Origin: Flexibacter flexilis DSM 6793 | Lineage (GTDB): Bacteria; Bacteroidota; Bacteroidia; Cytophagales; Flexibacteraceae | DNA: 64,000 nt | Direction: 5' to 3' | NCBI RefSeq assembly: GCF_900112255.1 | Contig: NZ_FOLE01000005.1 | Coordinates: 1 to 64,000 of the forward strand | In this document: positions 1 through 8,889 of the stretch, piece after piece | Layout: each line of letters opens with the position of its first letter | Position numbering within the stretch: position 1 is the first letter of the stretch | Notes under the pieces: generated by a model | Database searches by the model: none | The model's input: the letters and a program-made list of their open reading frames with translations, nothing else | Told to the model about the DNA's origin: nothing | Position numbers and translations under genes: made by a program

Positions 1-546
1 GCGCCACTTACTGTTACCGCAACACCAAGTGCGACAGCAGTTCGATTTGACTGGCCATCTTACACCACCAATACCTACATGTACCAAATCCATTACCGAG
101 TACAGGGTACAAGTACTTGGTACGGCTATCAATCTACAGGTTATGGAGCGCCAACTTTGGCTGCCCGCGTAACGGGTCTTACCCCAAATACTACTTATGA
201 ATGGCGTGTTCGTAATGCTTGTTTGCCAGTGGCGGAAGATTGGAACGAATGGTCTTCTATCAGTACGTTTACGACAGGTGCTGCGCGTTTGGGTCAGGAG
301 CTAGCACAATTAAGTGTTTATCCAAATCCAACGACGGGTCTAGTTAATGTAGCAGGCTTGAGTGGTGCTGTGAACTATGTTGTTTACAATAGTGTAGGCA
401 AACAAGTGCTGTCAGGCGAGCAAGTAGTAAGTCAAGAAGCCGTGTTACAATTAGATTTGAGTGCGTATCCACAAGGCGCATACATTTTGAAAGTAATGTC
501 TGCGGAAGGGGTCGCTACTCGACAAATGATTTTGACTGGTAAATAA
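1..546 (+). CDS. T9SS-sorted secreted protein, C-terminal part (fibronectin type III domain)
   Basis: The reading frame is open from the first base, so the gene starts outside the window; only about 181 C-terminal residues are visible. A fibronectin type III-like domain comes first (residues about 1-95), with the TTYEWRVRNAC and DWNEWSSISTFTT signatures that recur in the frameshifted gene at 25.2-28.0 kb, so the two are paralogues. The last 75 residues form a type A T9SS sorting domain (LSVYPNPTTG, GAYILKV, ending MILTGK), which in this family directs a protein through the outer membrane and is then usually cleaved or used for attachment. The function of the exported part cannot be judged. 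A strong terminator follows the stop codon, and the PorE-like secretion gene comes next on the same strand. Confidence 0.85.
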   Translation, partial: APLTVTATPSATAVRFDWPSYTTNTYMYQIHYRVQGTSTWYGYQSTGYGAPTLAARVTGLTPNTTYEWRVRNACLPVAEDWNEWSSISTFTTGAARLGQELAQLSVYPNPTTGLVNVAGLSGAVNYVVYNSVGKQVLSGEQVVSQEAVLQLDLSAYPQGAYILKVMSAEGVATRQMILTGK

Positions 547-565
547 TATATTCTAAATTTCATTC

Positions 566-606
566 AAAAGCCTTCCTTCTCAACAATTTGAAGGAAGGCT
601 TTTTTA
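566..606 (+). terminator. Rho-independent terminator after the T9SS cargo gene
   Basis: An 11-bp perfect stem (AGCCTTCCTTC paired with GAAGGAAGGCT) with a 10-base loop is followed by a T run. Confidence 0.9.
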
Positions 607-735
607 TAAACAGCCCAAAATATTACGCCGAAACTCAATACTTCTACTGAAATATTGGACTTTTTTCTACCATTTCTAAACAAAAGATTATATATTTCGG
701 CGATTGCATATTTCAAATAACGATGTTTTTTTGCT

Positions 736-3102
736 ATGATTAAAAAATTTACATTTCTACTTCTTTCCTTTTGGTTGGCAACACATACCCTCTATGCACA
801 AATTGGCGATGGCCCTGCAAGAAAAAAATTAGACAAAGCCATTCAGGACATGAATTTGGCCAGATACGAGCAAGCAGCCGCTTCTTTTACCGAATTATAC
901 AAGCAGTACCCTACCGATACGCTTGTCAATTATGGTTTGGGATATTGCTATGCCCAATCAAGCAACCCCAACGAACAAGTAAAAGGGATTCCTTATTTTG
1001 AATTTGCATTACCAAGCCGCAGCGAAGACATTCCCACAACGCTCCCCCGCGACCTTGCGCAGCTTTATCACAAAGCGTATCGCTTTGAAGAGGCTATAAA
1101 TCTTTATACCAAATACAAAAATATCTTACCTAAAAACTCGGCGGAACTAAAAACCATTTACCGCCAAGTAGAAATGTGTCGTAGTGGTGTGGTATTGATG
1201 AAAAAACCATTGGAGGTTGTTATCCAAAATATGGGTTCTGAAATCAACACTAAGTACACAGAATACAGCCCTATCATCAATGGCGAAGAAGATTTGTTGA
1301 TTTATACAACTTTGCGTCCTATCAACGTTATTGACCCAAAATCTGGCGAAAGTCGAGAAGCTGAATGTATTTTATATGCACGCAAAGAGAGCGGCAGTAC
1401 AACTTGGACAAGCCCCAAACGCTTAGAAGGTTGTGATTATAATGTTGCTTCTGTGGCACTTACGCCCGATGCACAAAAAATCATTTTGTTTGTAGGCGCG
1501 ACCAACGGCGGTGGAGACCTCTATATCGGCGACATTGACGACAATAAAGTAGTGAACTTGCGTGCCTTTGAATCTAAAATTAATTCGGCTGGCCTAGAAA
1601 ACAGCGGCAGTCTTAGCTCAGATGAGCAAGTTTTGTATTTCTCAAGTAATCGTGCTGGCGGCTTCGGCGGACAAGATCTTTACAAAATAGAAAAAGACAA
1701 AAATGGTCGTTGGGCAAATCCCATAAACTTAGGCGCAGAAGTAAACACCAAGTACGACGAAGAAGCTCCATTTATTCACCCAGACAAAAAAACATTGTAT
1801 TTCCATTCGAGCGGCCACAACTCAATGGGCAATGACGATATTTTCAAAACCATTATGGTCAATGGCAAATTCACGAAGCCAACCAATATGGGCTATCCCA
1901 TCAATAGCACTTACAACGACAATTTCTTTGTAGTGTCGCCCGACGGCAAAAAAGGCTATTTCTCTTCCGACCGCCCAGGCGGATTTGGCGGCCAAGACAT
2001 TTATTTCTTGGGTATTCCTGAAGAACAAGACGTAGTTCCGCTGACACTCGTTAAAGGTCGCGTGTTGGCTGGCGACTCGCTCAAGCCCGTTCCGACCAAA
2101 ATCAAAGTAATTGACAAAGCAACCAAGCAATTGGTAAAAGGGGTTTATCACCCAGACCGCAAAACAGGTAACTACTTGATTATCTTCCCTCCTGGCAAAA
2201 ATTATGATATGATCGTGGAAGCAAAAGGTTATGTACCACACACGATTAACATCAATATTCCAGACCAAACGTATTTCCATGAGCTTTACCAACAAATCCA
2301 CTTAAAACCTGTAAAACAGTTTGATGTGGTGGTAGGTCAGCAAGTTACCGTACAAAACGCCTTCAAAGACGTAAATCCAAACGGCGGTTCGGAGAAAATC
2401 AAGGTTACGCCGCGCATGGCTAACGAAGCGATGTTGGTGCGCGATAGCTTAGATGTGTACGATTTGATGGACAACGTAATTGCAGCCAGCGATAGCACTG
2501 CATTTGAATATCTTTTGGATTTGATGTTTAAAGTAAATCCTTTGGATAAAGTGAATTTCAAAGATTCGGCCATTGCCGAGCCGCCCGTTACGGCTACATT
2601 TTTCTTTGACGAAAAAGACAAGCTCGTGCCAATGATCGTAGGCAACGACACGATTTATACAGCCCCTGTCCTTTATACTGACTCGGCAGATTTGCACAAA
2701 AATCGCCCTGTAATGTTGGAAGGCAAACAACCTGAAGCAGCTGTTTACAAGGCCGTTACACGCATTTACTTCGATTCGGATAAAGCTGATTTGAAAGCCG
2801 AATATTATGCTGCTTTGGATAAAGTAATTGCGCAGTTGAAAGAATATCCGAGCGTAGCCGTAGAAGTAGATGGTTATGCGGATTCAGACGGCAATAAAGA
2901 TTACAACCTTAAATTATCGAATCGCCGTGCCAAAGAAGTGCTAAAATACATGACAGGCAAAGGCGTTTTGCGCCGTAGAGTGGTAGCCAAAGGCTTTGGA
3001 CAATTGCTCCGCGAAGGCAAAATCAAGTCTGATACCGACAAACAAAAAGACCGTAAAGTGGAAATTAAAATCGTAAAAGCACCGCAACACAACGGCAAAT
3101 AA
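736..3102 (+). CDS. PorE-like OmpA family protein (TPR, beta-propeller, carboxypeptidase-regulatory and OmpA domains)
   Basis: A 788-residue envelope protein. Residues 1-21 are a signal peptide. Next come TPR-like helices (about 28-150), a WD40/PD40-type propeller (about 165-420, with repeated YFSSNRAGGFGGQDLY and YFSSDRPGGFGGQDIYF blades), a carboxypeptidase-regulatory-like domain (about 435-520) and a C-terminal OmpA peptidoglycan-binding domain (about 675-785; FDSDKADL, GYADSDG and the LSNRRA motif). This order matches PorE, the T9SS component that ties the secretion machine to peptidoglycan. Other OmpA/PD40 proteins in Bacteroidota share the architecture, so the exact assignment is inference. 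It stands alone between two terminators but is next to a T9SS cargo gene. Confidence 0.8.
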   Translation: MIKKFTFLLLSFWLATHTLYAQIGDGPARKKLDKAIQDMNLARYEQAAASFTELYKQYPTDTLVNYGLGYCYAQSSNPNEQVKGIPYFEFALPSRSEDIPTTLPRDLAQLYHKAYRFEEAINLYTKYKNILPKNSAELKTIYRQVEMCRSGVVLMKKPLEVVIQNMGSEINTKYTEYSPIINGEEDLLIYTTLRPINVIDPKSGESREAECILYARKESGSTTWTSPKRLEGCDYNVASVALTPDAQKIILFVGATNGGGDLYIGDIDDNKVVNLRAFESKINSAGLENSGSLSSDEQVLYFSSNRAGGFGGQDLYKIEKDKNGRWANPINLGAEVNTKYDEEAPFIHPDKKTLYFHSSGHNSMGNDDIFKTIMVNGKFTKPTNMGYPINSTYNDNFFVVSPDGKKGYFSSDRPGGFGGQDIYFLGIPEEQDVVPLTLVKGRVLAGDSLKPVPTKIKVIDKATKQLVKGVYHPDRKTGNYLIIFPPGKNYDMIVEAKGYVPHTININIPDQTYFHELYQQIHLKPVKQFDVVVGQQVTVQNAFKDVNPNGGSEKIKVTPRMANEAMLVRDSLDVYDLMDNVIAASDSTAFEYLLDLMFKVNPLDKVNFKDSAIAEPPVTATFFFDEKDKLVPMIVGNDTIYTAPVLYTDSADLHKNRPVMLEGKQPEAAVYKAVTRIYFDSDKADLKAEYYAALDKVIAQLKEYPSVAVEVDGYADSDGNKDYNLKLSNRRAKEVLKYMTGKGVLRRRVVAKGFGQLLREGKIKSDTDKQKDRKVEIKIVKAPQHNGK

Positions 3103-3122
3103 AACAACTTCAATACAACAAT

Positions 3123-3164
3123 AAAAATCCCCCAACAATACTGATTTGCTGGGGGATTTTTTTA
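3123..3164. terminator. Bidirectional terminator between convergent genes
   Basis: A hairpin with arms AAAAATCCCCCA and TGGGGGATTTTT has an A run before it and a T run after it. It can therefore end both the PorE-like gene and the AMP nucleosidase gene on the other strand. Confidence 0.85.
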
Positions 3165-3188
3165 TTGTTTTTTTAACTAAAATGGCTG

Positions 3189-3962
3189 TTATTCAAAACG
3201 TAAGTGCTTCACAGACTCGCCCGAATTAGCTAATTCTTTCAACGAATCAATGCCAATTTCTAAGTGTTTTTGCACAAAACCAGAAGTTACTTTTTTGTCG
3301 CTTTCCGATGTTTTTACGCCTTCTGGAATCATTGGATTATCCGATACCAAAAGCAATGCACCGTGTGGAATTTCGTTAATAAAACCAACCACAAAAATTG
3401 TAGCCGTTTCCATATCAATACCCATCGCACGAATTTCGCGCAAATAATCTTTGAATTTTTCGTCGTGTTCCCATACGCGGCGGTTGGTGGTATAAACCGT
3501 ACCTGTCCAGTAGTCTAATTCGTGTTTTTTAATCATAGACGACACGGCGCGTTGCAAACGGAACGAAGGCAAAGCAGGAATTTCGGGCGGCAAATAATCG
3601 TTGCTTGTACCATCGCCGCGAATCGCTGCAATCGGCAAAATCAAGTCTCCAATTTGTGTTTTGCGTTTCAAACCACCGCATTTACCCAAAAACAATACTG
3701 CTTTAGGCTTAATGGCACTGAGCAAATCCATAACCGTTGCGGCCATCGGGCTACCCATACCAAAGTTAATGATGGTTATGTTTTGAGCGGTAGCTGCTTG
3801 CATTGCCTTATCTTTACCCGTGATACTCACGCCAAATTTCTCGGCGAATAGCTCCACATAATTTCCAAAGTTGGTAAGTAAAATATATTCGCCAAACTCG
3901 TCGAGTGCCATACCCGTATAACGCGGCAACCAGTTTTCTACAATTTCGTCTTTTGTCTTCAT
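3189..3962 (-). CDS. amn: AMP nucleosidase
   Basis: A 257-residue cytosolic enzyme of the PNP/UDP phosphorylase superfamily, predicted to hydrolyse AMP to adenine and ribose 5-phosphate. The nucleoside phosphorylase core is visible: INFGMGSPMAATVMDLL near residue 68, VLFLGKCGGLK near 90, the base/ribose-binding GIDMETATIF near 183 and LLLVSDNPMIPEG near 203. The length fits the short AMP nucleosidase form annotated in Bacteroidota, which lacks the N-terminal regulatory domain of the E. coli enzyme. It is monocistronic, converges on the PorE-like gene and shares its terminator. A different purine nucleoside phosphorylase activity cannot be excluded from sequence alone. Confidence 0.85.
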   Translation of the reverse strand: MKTKDEIVENWLPRYTGMALDEFGEYILLTNFGNYVELFAEKFGVSITGKDKAMQAATAQNITIINFGMGSPMAATVMDLLSAIKPKAVLFLGKCGGLKRKTQIGDLILPIAAIRGDGTSNDYLPPEIPALPSFRLQRAVSSMIKKHELDYWTGTVYTTNRRVWEHDEKFKDYLREIRAMGIDMETATIFVVGFINEIPHGALLLVSDNPMIPEGVKTSESDKKVTSGFVQKHLEIGIDSLKELANSGESVKHLRFE

Positions 3963-4085
3963 CTCAAATATGAGTTTTAAATTAAAATGATTTTTGGTGT
4001 ATTCAGTGTCGCAATTACAACAATTTTCACCAAAAAATAAAAATATATATTGGTTTTAAAATTAAATTTCTATGTACTCTCGGTT

Positions 4086-4127
4086 AAAAAAAAGGTGCTA
4101 AATCTTTTGATTTCAGCACCTTTTTTA
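4086..4127 (-). terminator. Terminator downstream of recQ
   Basis: Arms AGGTGCT and AGCACCT are flanked by an A run and a T run, so on the minus strand the hairpin ends in a T tract just after the recQ stop codon. Confidence 0.8.
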
Positions 4128-4136
4128 TTTTAAATT

Positions 4137-6329
4137 TTAGTTGGCTACTTCCGACAAGAAATGTATTCGCATCAGCCTTAATTCTTCTTCTGAGTATTCG
4201 CTCCCCAGTTCATCCATGGCTACTTTCATGCTGTCGGTTTCGGCATTCATGAAATAATCAAAAATTTCGTCTTGACGTTCTTCGTCCAAAATCTGGTCGA
4301 TGTAGTAGCTCAAATCAAGGCGCGTTCCCGAATAACAAATATGTTCAATCTCTTCGATAAGTTCGGGCATAGACATATTCTGAAACTCGGCAATTTCTTC
4401 CAAATCCACCTGTCGGTCAATCTGTTGAATCACAAAAATCTTGGTTTTGGACTTGTTCACCGCCGACTTTATCACTACTTCCGAAGCCGTTTCGATGTCG
4501 TTTTCTTCGATGTATTTTTGAATCAGGTCAATAAATGGCTTGCCAAATTTGTTCACTTTGCCCATTCCCACGCCATTGACTTGGCTCAAATCCTGCGCCG
4601 TAATCGGGTACGTGGTGGCCATTTCTTCCAAAGATGGGTCTTGGAAAATCACGTAAGGCGGCAAATTTTTCTCTTTGGCTACGCGCTTACGCAAGTTTTT
4701 GAGCATCTCAAATAAGGCTTCGTCGTAAGACTTGGCCGCCAAATTATTGCGGTCTTCCTCTACTTCTTCCTCCATTTCTTCGTCCGAGTACTCGTGGTCT
4801 TTGGAAAGTGTTACCATGTACGGCGCGGCCAAATACGCACGACCTTTGTCCGAAAGTCTCAATATTCCGTAATTGTCGATGTCTTTTTCCAGAAAATCAT
4901 ACAACATCACTTGGCGCAGCAACGAATACCAGTATTTTGTCTCATGTTCTGCACCTTTGCCAAAAATCGGCAATTGGTTGTGATTGTAGCTTTTCACGTA
5001 GTCATTTTCAGTACCTGTCAGTACGTCGCACAAGTGGTCAATACCAAAGCGTTCGTCGGTTTGCACAACGGCATTGAGTGCCATTACCACTTCATCTTCT
5101 ACCGTGTATTTCTCTTTGGGTTTAAGGCAGTTATCGCAAAAACCACAATCTTTGTCGAGCATTTCCCCAAAATAATGCAGCAATTGGCGGCGACGACAAA
5201 CCGAAGAGTCTGCATAATCAGCCATTTCTTGCAACAAATTGCGGGCGTTGTCGCGCTCTGTTACGGATTTATCTTTATTGAATTTTTCTAATTTTAGGAT
5301 GTCGTCGTAGCTGTAAAACATGATACAAGTACCTTCCAGCCCATCGCGACCCGCACGACCCGTTTCTTGATAATAACCTTCCAACGATTTTGGCGCGTCG
5401 TAGTGAATCACAAAACGCACATCGGGCTTATCAATGCCCATTCCGAAAGCGATAGTAGCCACAATTACCTCGGCTTGCTCGTTAAGGAACGAATCTTGAT
5501 TGTTCATGCGCACGGACGCGTCCAAACCCGCATGATATGGCAAAGCTCTTACATCGTTCACGCGCAAAAGTTCAGCGATTTCTTCTACTTTTTTGCGGCT
5601 CAAACAATACACAATGCCTGATTTGCCTTTGTTGGCTTTCACGAACTTGATAAGCTGCTTTTTGCTATTGACTTTGGGGCGAACCTCGTAAAGTAAATTC
5701 TTGCGGTTGAACGATGACTTAAACACTGCCGCCTCTTCCATCTGCAAGTTTTTCTGAATATCAATTTGCACTTTGGGCGTAGCCGTTGCGGTAAGGGCTA
5801 CGACAGGCAAATTACCGAGCATGTCCACGATATTTTTGATTTTGCGGTATTCGGGGCGGAAATCGTGTCCCCATTCCGAAATACAGTGCGCCTCGTCGAT
5901 GGCCACCAGCGAAATATTCGCTTTCTGCAAAAAGGCAATATTTTCTTCTTTAGTAAGTGACTCAGGGGCAACATACAGCAGCTTTACTTCTCCGCTCAAC
6001 ACTTCTTTTTTTACCTTGTTCATCTCGCCTTTAGAAAGCGTAGAGTTCAGGAATTGAGCGTTTACACCAACGGCATTGAGTTGGTCAACCTGATTTTTCA
6101 TCAGCGCAATAAGCGGCGAAATGACAATGGCCGTCCCCGTACACATGAGCGCAGGCAATTGATAACAAAGCGACTTGCCAGCCCCAGTGGGCATTATCAC
6201 AAAAGTATTTCTTCCCTCTAAAATATGTTTGATAATGGCTTCTTGCTCGCCACGAAACTGATTATAACCAAATACTTCACGTAATTTGTTTTTTAGTCGT
6301 TCGGTGGTGATGGGTTCTTCTAATATCAT
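4137..6329 (-). CDS. recQ: ATP-dependent DNA helicase RecQ
   Basis: A 730-residue 3'-5' superfamily 2 helicase of recombination and replication-fork repair. In order: Walker A GAGKS (49-53), the DEAH box in DEAHCISEWGHDFRPEY (about 145), motif III TATATP, motif IV region GIVYCLSRKKVEE, and motif VI in GRAGRDG. An RQC zinc-binding cluster follows (cysteines at about 375-402, ending CGFCDNC), then a winged-helix part and an HRDC domain (about 535-610, GVGMGKVNKFGKPFIDLI). The acidic stretch EEMEEEVEEDRNN near residue 510 links RQC and HRDC. The C-terminal 120 residues extend beyond the E. coli protein, as in other Bacteroidota RecQ. It is transcribed divergently from kdsD. Confidence 0.97.
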   Translation of the reverse strand: MILEEPITTERLKNKLREVFGYNQFRGEQEAIIKHILEGRNTFVIMPTGAGKSLCYQLPALMCTGTAIVISPLIALMKNQVDQLNAVGVNAQFLNSTLSKGEMNKVKKEVLSGEVKLLYVAPESLTKEENIAFLQKANISLVAIDEAHCISEWGHDFRPEYRKIKNIVDMLGNLPVVALTATATPKVQIDIQKNLQMEEAAVFKSSFNRKNLLYEVRPKVNSKKQLIKFVKANKGKSGIVYCLSRKKVEEIAELLRVNDVRALPYHAGLDASVRMNNQDSFLNEQAEVIVATIAFGMGIDKPDVRFVIHYDAPKSLEGYYQETGRAGRDGLEGTCIMFYSYDDILKLEKFNKDKSVTERDNARNLLQEMADYADSSVCRRRQLLHYFGEMLDKDCGFCDNCLKPKEKYTVEDEVVMALNAVVQTDERFGIDHLCDVLTGTENDYVKSYNHNQLPIFGKGAEHETKYWYSLLRQVMLYDFLEKDIDNYGILRLSDKGRAYLAAPYMVTLSKDHEYSDEEMEEEVEEDRNNLAAKSYDEALFEMLKNLRKRVAKEKNLPPYVIFQDPSLEEMATTYPITAQDLSQVNGVGMGKVNKFGKPFIDLIQKYIEENDIETASEVVIKSAVNKSKTKIFVIQQIDRQVDLEEIAEFQNMSMPELIEEIEHICYSGTRLDLSYYIDQILDEERQDEIFDYFMNAETDSMKVAMDELGSEYSEEELRLMRIHFLSEVAN

Positions 6330-6593
6330 TGTGAACTAATAGATGTCGTTGATTAAAAAAACGGTTGTTAGCTGTATATTTTGTGTAAATTTACGCCCAA
6401 GAATAGGTTTCGGCCAAATCCGATTTGAAAATTTCATTACATATACTTTGCTGACGGTGCGTTATGTTTTGTAGTTTTCCTTGTGGTTTTCTGTAATGAA
6501 CCAAAGATAATAAATTACTCGACAAAAAATACTATTACTTGTATATAAAATCTTACTTACGAAACAATTTGTTCCCCCTAACTCATTCTAACA

Positions 6594-7565
6594 TTGAAAC
6601 TACAAATAAATATTCACAAGATTGCAACAAATGTTTTAAAAAAAGAAGCAGAAGCCGTGTTGCAATTAGCATCTTTGCTTCAAGACAGTGATTTTGAGGC
6701 TTGTGTCGAAGCTATTTTGGATTGTGCGGGGCGAGTTGTCATTACAGGAATTGGCAAAAGTGCCATTATCGCCCAAAAAATCGTTGCAACCCTCAATTCT
6801 ACGGGTACTCCTGCCCTTTTCATGCACGCTGCCGACGCTATTCACGGCGATTTGGGCATGATTCAGGCCAATGATTTTGTCATTGCCATTTCCAAAAGCG
6901 GCAATACACCCGAAATCAAAATGTTAGTGCCTTTGCTCAAACGCACAGGCGTACAAATGGCGGCGTTGGTAGGCAACAAAAATTCTTATTTGGCACAACA
7001 ATCTGACTTTATTTTGGATGCCAGCGTAGATTCTGAAGCTTGCCCGCTCAATCTTGCCCCCACGACCAGCACAACCACCGCTTTAGCATTAGGCGATGCC
7101 TTAGCGGTTTGTTTGTTGGAGGCTCGCAACTTCACCAGCGAAGATTTTGCACGTTATCACCCAGGCGGAACGCTTGGCAAACGCCTGTATTTGCGCGTGG
7201 CCGACCTTTTTGGGCAGCATGATTTGCCGACCGTAAACCCACAGGCCACTGTTTCAGAAATCATTATGGAAATAACGTCCAAACGTTTGGGCGCGACAGC
7301 GGTCGTGGATACGGACAGTAAATTGTTGGGAATTATTACCGATGGCGACATTCGTCGTATGCTCAACAGACATACTGACCTTTCGGGAATTAAGGCAACC
7401 GACCTAATGAACACGACTCCCAAAACCATCGAAGCCGATGAGTACGCCGTGAAAGCCTTAGAACAAATGCAACATTACAACATTACGCAGTTGGTGGTGT
7501 TGCGAGACGGGCAACTGGCTGGATTTGTGCATTTGCACGACCTTTTGCGCGAAGGTTTGGTCTAA
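6594..7565 (+). CDS. kdsD: Arabinose 5-phosphate isomerase, KpsF/GutQ family (TTG start)
   Basis: A 323-residue cytosolic enzyme that converts ribulose 5-phosphate to arabinose 5-phosphate, the first step toward KDO for LPS. It has a SIS sugar-isomerase domain (about 35-165; GIGKSAIIAQK, ISKSGNTPEIK, ARYHPGGTLGKRL) followed by a pair of CBS domains (about 205-320). The reading frame has a stop at 6579-6581 and no in-frame ATG before residue about 77, inside the SIS domain, so the TTG at 6594 is the only sensible start. kdsB, a later enzyme of the same pathway, begins at 63345. Its own terminator follows. Confidence 0.93.
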   Translation: MKLQINIHKIATNVLKKEAEAVLQLASLLQDSDFEACVEAILDCAGRVVITGIGKSAIIAQKIVATLNSTGTPALFMHAADAIHGDLGMIQANDFVIAISKSGNTPEIKMLVPLLKRTGVQMAALVGNKNSYLAQQSDFILDASVDSEACPLNLAPTTSTTTALALGDALAVCLLEARNFTSEDFARYHPGGTLGKRLYLRVADLFGQHDLPTVNPQATVSEIIMEITSKRLGATAVVDTDSKLLGIITDGDIRRMLNRHTDLSGIKATDLMNTTPKTIEADEYAVKALEQMQHYNITQLVVLRDGQLAGFVHLHDLLREGLV

Positions 7566-7584
7566 ATATTTTATTGATTAAAAC

Positions 7585-7628
7585 TCAAAAATCCCTCCTC
7601 ATTGCTACGATGGGGAGGGATTTTTTAT
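7585..7628 (+). terminator. Terminator after kdsD
   Basis: Hairpin AAAAATCCCTCC with GGGAGGGATTTTTT, ending in a T run. The A run on the other side lets it serve the convergent thioredoxin-like gene too. Confidence 0.85.
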
Positions 7629-7645
7629 TGGTAATGAACTATCAA

Positions 7646-8206
7646 TTATTTATTAAACAGGTCTGTGAGTTCTTGTTGAATATCAACGCCTTTGTTGTGG
7701 TTGTACCACATCTGTATTTCTGTTTTGACGCGTTCGAAATCGGCATTTTCGGCTTTGAGTGCGTCGTAAACGACTTGGCAAGCGGCAGGACGTGGCCCCC
7801 ATGTCGTTAGATCGTGGCCGTGCGCATCCTTAACGATGAGTTTTGGAATTGCTTTGCCGCCGCGCGTAAGATAATCGTTGATGCGGAACGGCTCGGCATC
7901 GCGCAACTCATAAGTAACCGCAATCAATGGGTTTTGTTGGCTGGCCAAATGCAAAAACGGAACGCAATGCGCCGCATCGCCGCACCATGGTTCGGTAATA
8001 ATAATCCAGTGTTGCGGGGTTTTGATGTTGTGTAAGGCCGCTTTGAGCGCGTCGGTGAGGTGCGCGGTCTTGAGCCAGCGCGTCATGCGTGCCCAATTCA
8101 GGCGTGTATAGTCGATGTATTCGGGTTTGTCGTAAGGAGCGGCTTGCTCTTCGTTGTGTTTGTTAATAATGGTTTCGAAATACTGGCAATACTGCTCGAA
8201 TGTCAT
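7646..8206 (-). CDS. Thioredoxin-like fold protein
   Basis: 186 residues, no signal peptide, hence cytosolic. An N-terminal helical part (1-65) precedes a thioredoxin-like domain with IIITEPWCGDAAHC (about 70-83), a cis-proline region AIPKLIV (about 119) and a GPRPAACQ segment. The cysteines are spaced CGDAAHC rather than the usual CxxC, which is typical of the Bacteroidota/Firmicutes thioredoxin-like family PF14595. The redox activity is therefore uncertain. It is monocistronic, with a good promoter at 8239-8269. Confidence 0.8.
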   Translation of the reverse strand: MTFEQYCQYFETIINKHNEEQAAPYDKPEYIDYTRLNWARMTRWLKTAHLTDALKAALHNIKTPQHWIIITEPWCGDAAHCVPFLHLASQQNPLIAVTYELRDAEPFRINDYLTRGGKAIPKLIVKDAHGHDLTTWGPRPAACQVVYDALKAENADFERVKTEIQMWYNHNKGVDIQQELTDLFNK

Positions 8207-8238
8207 GGTTTTGATGTTTTGGGATTGATTATTGGCAT

Positions 8239-8269
8239 CAAAAATACGTTTTTACAGAGAAAAGTTCAA
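8239..8269 (-). promoter_or_regulatory. Bacteroidota-type promoter of the thioredoxin-like gene
   Basis: Reading the minus strand: TTG, 20 bases, then TATTTTTG, a full match to the TTG/TTTG-N19-21-TAnnTTTG promoter. It lies 33 bases before the ATG. Confidence 0.6.
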
Positions 8270-8296
8270 TGAAATACACAACAATGCGTATTTACT

Positions 8297-8775
8297 AAGG
8301 CATTGTGCCCGATACTTATGCCATTGCGCCCGATTCTTATGCCATTGCGCCCGATTCTTATGCCATTGCGCCAGATTCTTATGCCGTTGCGCCAGATTCT
8401 TATGCCGTTGCGCCAGATTCTTATGCCGTTGCGCCCAATTCTTATGCCGTTGCGCCCGATACTCATGCCGTTGCGCCCGATACTCATGCCGTTGCGCTAG
8501 ATTTTCATGCCGTTGCGCTAGATTTTCATGCCGTTGCGCTAGATTTTCATGCCGTTGCGCTAGATTTTCATGCCGTTGCGCTAGATTTTCATGCCGTTAT
8601 GCTAGATTTTCATGCCGTTATGCTAGATTTTCATGCCGTTATGCTAGATTTTCATGCCGTTATGCTAGATTTTCATGCCGTTATGCTAGATTTTCATGCC
8701 GTTATGCTAGATTTTCATGCCGTTATGCTAGATTTTCATGCCGTTATGCTAGATTTTCATGCCGTTATGCTAGAT
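8297..8775. repeat. 21-bp tandem repeat array (about 22 units, graded)
   Basis: About 22 uninterrupted units of exactly 21 bp with no spacers. The unit changes stepwise along the array: the first copies carry CCATTGCGCCCGATTCTTAT, the middle ones switch to CCGTTGCGCC, and the last nine are identical with CCGTTATGCTAGATTTTCAT. Because 21 is a multiple of three, several frames on both strands stay open across it, but none has a credible start, composition or homology. It fills most of the 683-base gap between the thioredoxin-like gene and the Crp/Fnr gene. About 115 bases after it hold nothing I recognise. Confidence 0.95.
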
Positions 8776-8889
8776 AATTTATAAAGAAGTACGCAGTAAT
8801 ATCGCTTTGGTAAAAGAGAAATAAAGAGATAATGAACAAAACTATTTAGTAAGTGTTTTATGTTGGTGCGTTAATCCCATCAAGAGGCC

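Noticed and set aside
8297-8775. CRISPR array
   Set aside because: The units are directly tandem with no variable spacers and there are no cas genes.
8232-8784. Several long open frames on both strands across the 21-bp array
   Set aside because: A repeat length divisible by three keeps frames open by chance; the products are pure heptad repetition without proper starts or signals.
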